This document shows, one piece after another, positions 60,194 to 64,000 of a stretch of DNA of 64,000 bases (positions are counted from its first letter, which is position 1; each line of letters begins with the position of its first letter). Source of the DNA: Solobacterium sp. (GTDB lineage: Bacteria; Bacillota_I; Bacilli_A; Erysipelotrichales; Erysipelotrichaceae); contig JAFWNG010000023.1 of NCBI GenBank assembly GCA_017510405.1, forward strand, positions 115,729-179,728, in the 5' to 3' direction. Made by a program: the position numbers and the translations under genes. Under the pieces are notes generated by a model, which saw only the letters and a program-made list of their open reading frames with translations, ran no database searches and was not told the DNA's origin.

Positions 60194-62836
60194 ATGCCTA
60201 ACAAGAATTTGACAGGAAATCAGATCCGCCAGATGTTTCTGGATTTTTTCCGGAGCAAAGGCTGCATGGTCGAACCGGGTGCGAGTCTGATCCCTCATGA
60301 CGATCCGACGCTGCTCTGGATCAACGCCGGTGTATCGGCACTCAAGAAGTACTTTGACGGAACTGAGAAGCCGAAGTCCAACCGTATCTGCAATGCGCAG
60401 AAATCGATCCGTACAAATGATATTGAGAATGTAGGAAAGACAGCGCGTCATCATACATTCTTTGAGATGCTCGGCAATTTCTCGATCGGTGATTACTTCA
60501 AGACAGAAGCGATCACATGGGCGTGGGAATTCCTGACCAGTCCGGAATGGATCGGATTTGATCCGAAGCGTATGTATGTAACGGTATATCCGGATGATAC
60601 AGATGCGTACAACATGTGGATCAAGGTCGGTATGGATCCGACGCACATCCGCAAGACAGACGATAACTTCTGGGAGATCGGAAGAGGTCCGGGCGGACCG
60701 GATACAGAACTGTTCTACGACCGCGGTGAAGAATATGATCCGCAGGGACTCGGCGAGAAACTGTTCTTTGAAGATATCGAAAATGACCGGTATATTGAGG
60801 TCTGGAACGTCGTATTCTCTCAGTATGACTGCCGTCCGGATGAACTGCCGCGTTCCGAATACAAGGAACTGCCGCAGAAGAACATCGATACCGGTATGGG
60901 TCTGGAGCGTCTGACATGCCTTGTTCAGGGCGGTGAAACGAACTTTGATACAGATCTGTTCCTTCCGATCATCCATGAAACCGAGAAATATGCAAAATAT
61001 CCGTACAGCGATCCGGAATACAAAATGGCATACCGCGTCATCGCAGACCATATCCGTACAGTAACATTTGCAATCGCTGACGGTGCGGATTTCTCCAATA
61101 CAGGCCGCGGCTACGTTCTGCGCCGTGTTCTGCGCCGCGCAGTCCGCTACGGAATCAAACTGGGTATCTCCGGAGCCTTCATGTATAAGCTTGTCGGTGT
61201 CGTAGCCGAGAATATGAAGGACTACTATCCGTATGTACTGGACCGTGTCGAATATATTGCCAACCTCGTACGGAACGAGGAAAATGCATTCCATAAGACA
61301 CTGGCTAACGGTGAATCACTGCTGAATCAGGCTCTGAAGGATCATGAGGACACAAAGAGACTGCCGGGTGAAGTGGTATTCAAGCTGTATGACACATATG
61401 GATTCCCAAAAGAACTGACGCAGGAGATCGCGGAAGACAACGGCTACCATGTTGACATGGAAGGCTTTGAAGCTGCAATGCAGAATCAGAGAGAAATGGC
61501 CCGCGGCGCCCGCGGAGACCAGCAGTCGATGGGCACGCAGTCGATCGACCTGATGAACTTCACAGAGGAATCTGTATTTACCGGCTACACCGATAATACC
61601 TGCGAATCCAAGGTGATCGGTCTGTTCAAAGACGGCGTCCAGGTCGACGAACTGACGGACGAGGGTGATGTTATTCTGGCGGAAACATGCTTCTATGCAG
61701 AGAGCGGCGGACAGGCTGCCGACAGAGGAACACTCTGGACAGATTCGTTCTGCGCAGATGTGACTGATGTACGCAAGGCGCCGCACAAGCAGCCGCTGCA
61801 TCATATCCGCGTGAAAGAAGGCGTGATCCATACCGGTGACACGGTCAAAGGCGCGTTTGATCTGGAAGCCAGAACAAAGACACGGGCAAATCACTCTTCC
61901 CTGCATCTTCTTCAGAGCGCACTCCGCAAGGTTCTCGGTTCCCACGTTGCTCAGGCCGGTTCCTATAACGGTCCGGAGTATGCACGTTTCGACTTCAACC
62001 ATTTTGAGAAAGTATCTGATGAACAGCTGAAGGAAGTGGAACGTCTCGTAAACGAGATGATCGAGAAGAGTCTTCCGGTCGTTACGGAAGTCATGGATCT
62101 GGAAGCTGCCAAGAATACCGGCGCGATCGCTCTGTTCGATGAAAAATACGGTGACAGCGTACGCGTTGTCTCCATGGGCGAGGAATCCAAGGAATTCTGC
62201 GGCGGTACACATGTATCCAATACATCTGAGATCGGTCTGTTCAAGATCGTAAGTGAAGAATCCATCGGTTCCGGTGTGCGCCGTATCACAAGCGTTACTA
62301 AGATGCACGCCTATGAAGCTTTCAAAGAGGAAGAGACATATCTGTATGAGACAGCAGCTCTTCTGAAGATGGCAAACTGGAACGGATTCAAAGAGAAACT
62401 GCAGAATCTTCTGGATGAGAATGCCGCACTCAGAAAAGAGAACGCTGCGGCAAAAGAAAAAGCCATGATGGCTGAAGCAGCTGCACAGGTATCTCAGGCA
62501 GAGGATGTAAACGGTATTCATGTACTGATGCTGCGTCTGAAAGACCAGAATAACGGTACCTTGAAGAATTATGCCGAAACGCTGCGCAACCGTATGGAAA
62601 ACGGCTTCGTATTCCTGAGCAATGAAAATGACGGAAAACTGACCTTCGTCTGCGCATCCAGCAAAGAAGCAATTGCGCGCGGTCTGAAGGCCGGCGACAT
62701 TGCCCGCAAAGCTGCTCAGATCACCGGCGGCAACGGCGGCGGACGTCCGGATATGGCACAGGCCGGCGGCCGTGATATCAGCAGGATCGATGAAGCATTC
62801 GCTTCCGTCAAGGAAGCAGTGAATGCGATCCGCTGA
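60194..62836 (+). CDS. alaS: Alanyl-tRNA synthetase
   Basis: A class II synthetase of 880 residues: catalytic core (MFLDFFRSKGCMVEPGASLIP, FEMLGNFSIGDYF), the editing domain zinc motifs (HSSLHLL and CGGTHVSN) and the C-terminal oligomerisation/C-Ala domain (LKAGDIARKAAQITGGNGGG). ATG 60194 preceded by GGAGGAAA is chosen; the open frame extends into the T-box. Followed by a hairpin. Confidence 0.98.
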   Translation: MPNKNLTGNQIRQMFLDFFRSKGCMVEPGASLIPHDDPTLLWINAGVSALKKYFDGTEKPKSNRICNAQKSIRTNDIENVGKTARHHTFFEMLGNFSIGDYFKTEAITWAWEFLTSPEWIGFDPKRMYVTVYPDDTDAYNMWIKVGMDPTHIRKTDDNFWEIGRGPGGPDTELFYDRGEEYDPQGLGEKLFFEDIENDRYIEVWNVVFSQYDCRPDELPRSEYKELPQKNIDTGMGLERLTCLVQGGETNFDTDLFLPIIHETEKYAKYPYSDPEYKMAYRVIADHIRTVTFAIADGADFSNTGRGYVLRRVLRRAVRYGIKLGISGAFMYKLVGVVAENMKDYYPYVLDRVEYIANLVRNEENAFHKTLANGESLLNQALKDHEDTKRLPGEVVFKLYDTYGFPKELTQEIAEDNGYHVDMEGFEAAMQNQREMARGARGDQQSMGTQSIDLMNFTEESVFTGYTDNTCESKVIGLFKDGVQVDELTDEGDVILAETCFYAESGGQAADRGTLWTDSFCADVTDVRKAPHKQPLHHIRVKEGVIHTGDTVKGAFDLEARTKTRANHSSLHLLQSALRKVLGSHVAQAGSYNGPEYARFDFNHFEKVSDEQLKEVERLVNEMIEKSLPVVTEVMDLEAAKNTGAIALFDEKYGDSVRVVSMGEESKEFCGGTHVSNTSEIGLFKIVSEESIGSGVRRITSVTKMHAYEAFKEEETYLYETAALLKMANWNGFKEKLQNLLDENAALRKENAAAKEKAMMAEAAAQVSQAEDVNGIHVLMLRLKDQNNGTLKNYAETLRNRMENGFVFLSNENDGKLTFVCASSKEAIARGLKAGDIARKAAQITGGNGGGRPDMAQAGGRDISRIDEAFASVKEAVNAIR

Positions 62837-62859
62837 GGAATAAACAGGTGGCTGATGTG

Positions 62860-62890
62860 AACGGGGGATTCAACACGGATCTCCCGTTTC
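62860..62890 (+). terminator. Probable terminator after alaS
   Basis: 10-bp stem AACGGGGGAT/ATCTCCCGTT (one GT pair) with a 9-base loop; only a weak T-run follows. Confidence 0.5.
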
Positions 62891-62969
62891 CTGCTGTCTG
62901 CAAGCGGGCATTTCGTGTATACTTTTTGATTTAAATGCAATAAAATAAAGTAATAACAGGAGGCAGATC

Positions 62970-63239
62970 ATGGCAAACAATAAAAAAGATTACACAGAAA
63001 CTGTTAGTTTTAATGCGGATGAACTTCGTCGGGAAAATATCCGCCAGATACTGCACACCGTTCAGGAAGCACTGGATGAAAGAGGATACAATTCCATCAA
63101 CCAGCTTGCCGGCTATCTGATCTCCAATGATCCGGCATATATTTCCAGCCATAAGAATGCGCGCAGTCTGATCCAGTCGGTCGACCGTACTGAGATCATC
63201 GAGGAACTCGTCCGCTGCTATCTGAAGGGGACGAAATAA
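62970..63239 (+). CDS. ireB: IreB-family regulatory phosphoprotein
   Basis: DUF965 protein of 89 residues ([46 protein letters not shown], then [11 protein letters not shown]). In Enterococcus IreB is phosphorylated by the PASTA kinase IreK and controls cephalosporin resistance; the N-terminal threonines (YTETVSF) are candidate targets. The ruvX start overlaps its stop by one base. Gene order alaS-ireB-ruvX-yrzB is conserved in Firmicutes. Confidence 0.95.
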   Translation: MANNKKDYTETVSFNADELRRENIRQILHTVQEALDERGYNSINQLAGYLISNDPAYISSHKNARSLIQSVDRTEIIEELVRCYLKGTK

Positions 63240-63652
63240 TGCGAATACTCGGCCTGGATCTCGGCAGTGTCACGTGCGGTGTTGCAATCAGTGATCCGCT
63301 CGGAATGATAGCCCGGACATATGAGACGGTTCGCTTTCAGGAAAACGATTATGATGCATGTCTGGATCGTATCCTGGAAATACTGAAGCTTGAACAGCCG
63401 GAAAAAATAGTTCTCGGCCTGCCGAAACATATGAACGGAGATGTCGGGTTGCGCGGTGAGATCTCAATGGAGTTCAAGGCAATGCTGGAGGAAGCGACAG
63501 ATATTCCCGTCATTCTGTGGGATGAGCGGCTGACTACGAAGGCTGCTGAACGGATACTGATCCAGGCGAACGTATCACGCAAAAAGAGAAAAAAAGTGAT
63601 TGATCAGATGGCGGCAGTACAGATCCTGCAAAGTTATCTGGATTCAATGTAA
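63239..63652 (+). CDS. ruvX: RuvX/YqgF Holliday junction resolvase-like protein
   Basis: A 137-residue RNase H-fold nuclease: [17 protein letters not shown] (first catalytic Asp), [14 protein letters not shown], and [16 protein letters not shown] (second Asp-Glu). Implicated in 16S rRNA 5'-end processing. Followed by a small stem-loop overlapping its stop codon (AAGGCG/CGCCTT, 63651-63667). Confidence 0.95.
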   Translation: MRILGLDLGSVTCGVAISDPLGMIARTYETVRFQENDYDACLDRILEILKLEQPEKIVLGLPKHMNGDVGLRGEISMEFKAMLEEATDIPVILWDERLTTKAAERILIQANVSRKKRKKVIDQMAAVQILQSYLDSM

Positions 63653-63669
63653 GGCGTTTTGCGCCTTTT
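63651..63669 (+). terminator. Small hairpin overlapping the ruvX stop
   Basis: AAGGCG-TTTTG-CGCCTT followed by TTG; weak terminator-like element just before the yrzB ribosome site. Confidence 0.4.
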
Positions 63670-63688
63670 GTTATGGAGGTTTTTACAA

Positions 63689-63931
63689 ATGGATGACAAT
63701 AAAATGACAGTCATTAATGATGCAGGGGAAGAAATTGAAGTTGAGATTCTTCTGACATTTGACTACGAAGAGACCGGAAAACAGTACGTCATGTTCTTCG
63801 ATCCGGCGGACCCGGATACAGTATTCGCAGCATCCTACACAGAGGACGGCGAACTGGAGATGGTCGAAAGCGAAGAAGAAATGGCAATATGCGAAGAAGT
63901 ACTCAATTCATTTGATGCCGGAGATCTATGA
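63689..63931 (+). CDS. yrzB: DUF1292 protein (YrzB-like)
   Basis: An 80-residue acidic protein (VINDAGEEIEVEILLTFDYEETGKQYVMFFDP...ELEMVESEEEMAICEEVLNSF) of the DUF1292 family that regularly follows ruvX. Function unknown. ATG 63689 with GGAGG nine bases upstream is chosen over an in-frame upstream ATG inside the preceding hairpin region. Confidence 0.92.
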   Translation: MDDNKMTVINDAGEEIEVEILLTFDYEETGKQYVMFFDPADPDTVFAASYTEDGELEMVESEEEMAICEEVLNSFDAGDL

Positions 63932-64000
63932 TGGCTAAGAGAAGAAAGAAGAAACATTCCGTTTTACGGATCATTGCTCTGCTTGTGATCGTCCTTTCCA
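63928..64000 (+). CDS. mltG: Probable endolytic murein transglycosylase MltG, N-terminal fragment
   Basis: Only the first 24 residues are in the window: two Met codons (63928, 63931), a lysine/arginine-rich cytoplasmic start (AKRRKKKHS) and the beginning of a membrane helix (VLRIIALLVIVLS). GGAGA lies upstream and it overlaps the yrzB stop. The mltG (yrrL) assignment rests on Firmicutes gene order and the N-terminal anchor pattern. Confidence 0.55.
   Translation, partial: MMAKRRKKKHSVLRIIALLVIVLS

Overview
This 64 kb window is a gene-dense stretch of a Gram-positive (Firmicutes/Bacillota) chromosome. The gene order follows several classic low-GC Gram-positive blocks: ezrA-nifS-thiI, rplU-prp-rpmA-obgE-ruvAB, rimP-nusA-ylxR-infB-rbfA, truB-ribF, infC-rpmI-rplT and mnmA-recD2-alaS-ireB-ruvX-yrzB-mltG. 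The Prp-cleavable N-terminus of L27, the T-box leaders on valS and alaS, the tRNAs without encoded CCA, and the sortase, Spx, ComK-like, IreB and Lit proteins agree with this. Base composition looks balanced rather than AT-rich. A pyruvate,phosphate dikinase and a NusA with a long acidic tail make an Erysipelotrichaceae-type gut bacterium my best guess; this is inference. I see no insertion sequence, prophage or CRISPR array.

Layout. 1-2.9 kb: end of ezrA, a cysteine desulfurase and ThiI (sulfur trafficking to tRNA/thiamine). 3-8.7 kb: divergent carbohydrate genes (GH1 phospho-beta-glucosidase; GH13 alpha-glucosidase), the latter heading an unusual operon with a five-repeat small protein, an unknown protein and a Mbeg1-like alpha/beta hydrolase. 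8.7-13.3 kb: L21 leader, rplU-prp-rpmA, obgE, ruvAB and a convergent SRAP/HMCES-type protein. 13.3-23 kb: T-box valS, an apparent pseudo-hydrolase, ppdK and a domain-permuted GH3 beta-glucosidase. 23-28 kb: the rimP-nusA-ylxR-infB-rbfA operon. 28-30.1 kb: a large flavodiiron protein with flavin-reductase and two rubredoxin domains. 30.1-36.2 kb: a compact type VII secretion-like locus (two WXG100 proteins, an SLH-like/Big_2 lipoprotein, a short EssC-type ATPase and an EsaB-like protein). It is followed by a convergent radical SAM gene that shares a mirrored divergent promoter with truB.

37-43.5 kb: truB-ribF-RNA methyltransferase-RelA/SpoT-domain protein, a Gls24 protein, the infC-rpmI-rplT operon with an L20-type leader, and tRNA-Glu(CUC). 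43.5-48.2 kb: a FemABX-type transferase, then a MarR-controlled feoA-feoB iron operon ending in a small FeoB-associated Cys-rich membrane protein and an HMA metal-binding protein. 48.2-49.8 kb, minus strand: gltX preceded by tRNA-Gln(CUG). 50.2-52.9 kb: a three-gene pilus locus (LPXTG pilin, class C sortase, small accessory protein). 53-57.7 kb: rdgB, lit, trmL, RidA, a ComK-like regulator, spx and mnmA. 57.7-64 kb: recD2, T-box alaS, ireB, ruvX, yrzB and the start of a probable mltG.

The most interesting element is the type VII-like locus, which lacks recognisable EsaA/EssA/EssB and carries a distinctive lipoprotein. Other notable items are the repeat-protein operon, the active-site-less hydrolase, the long RelA/SpoT-domain protein, the ComK-like/Spx neighbourhood and the mirrored promoter upstream of truB.
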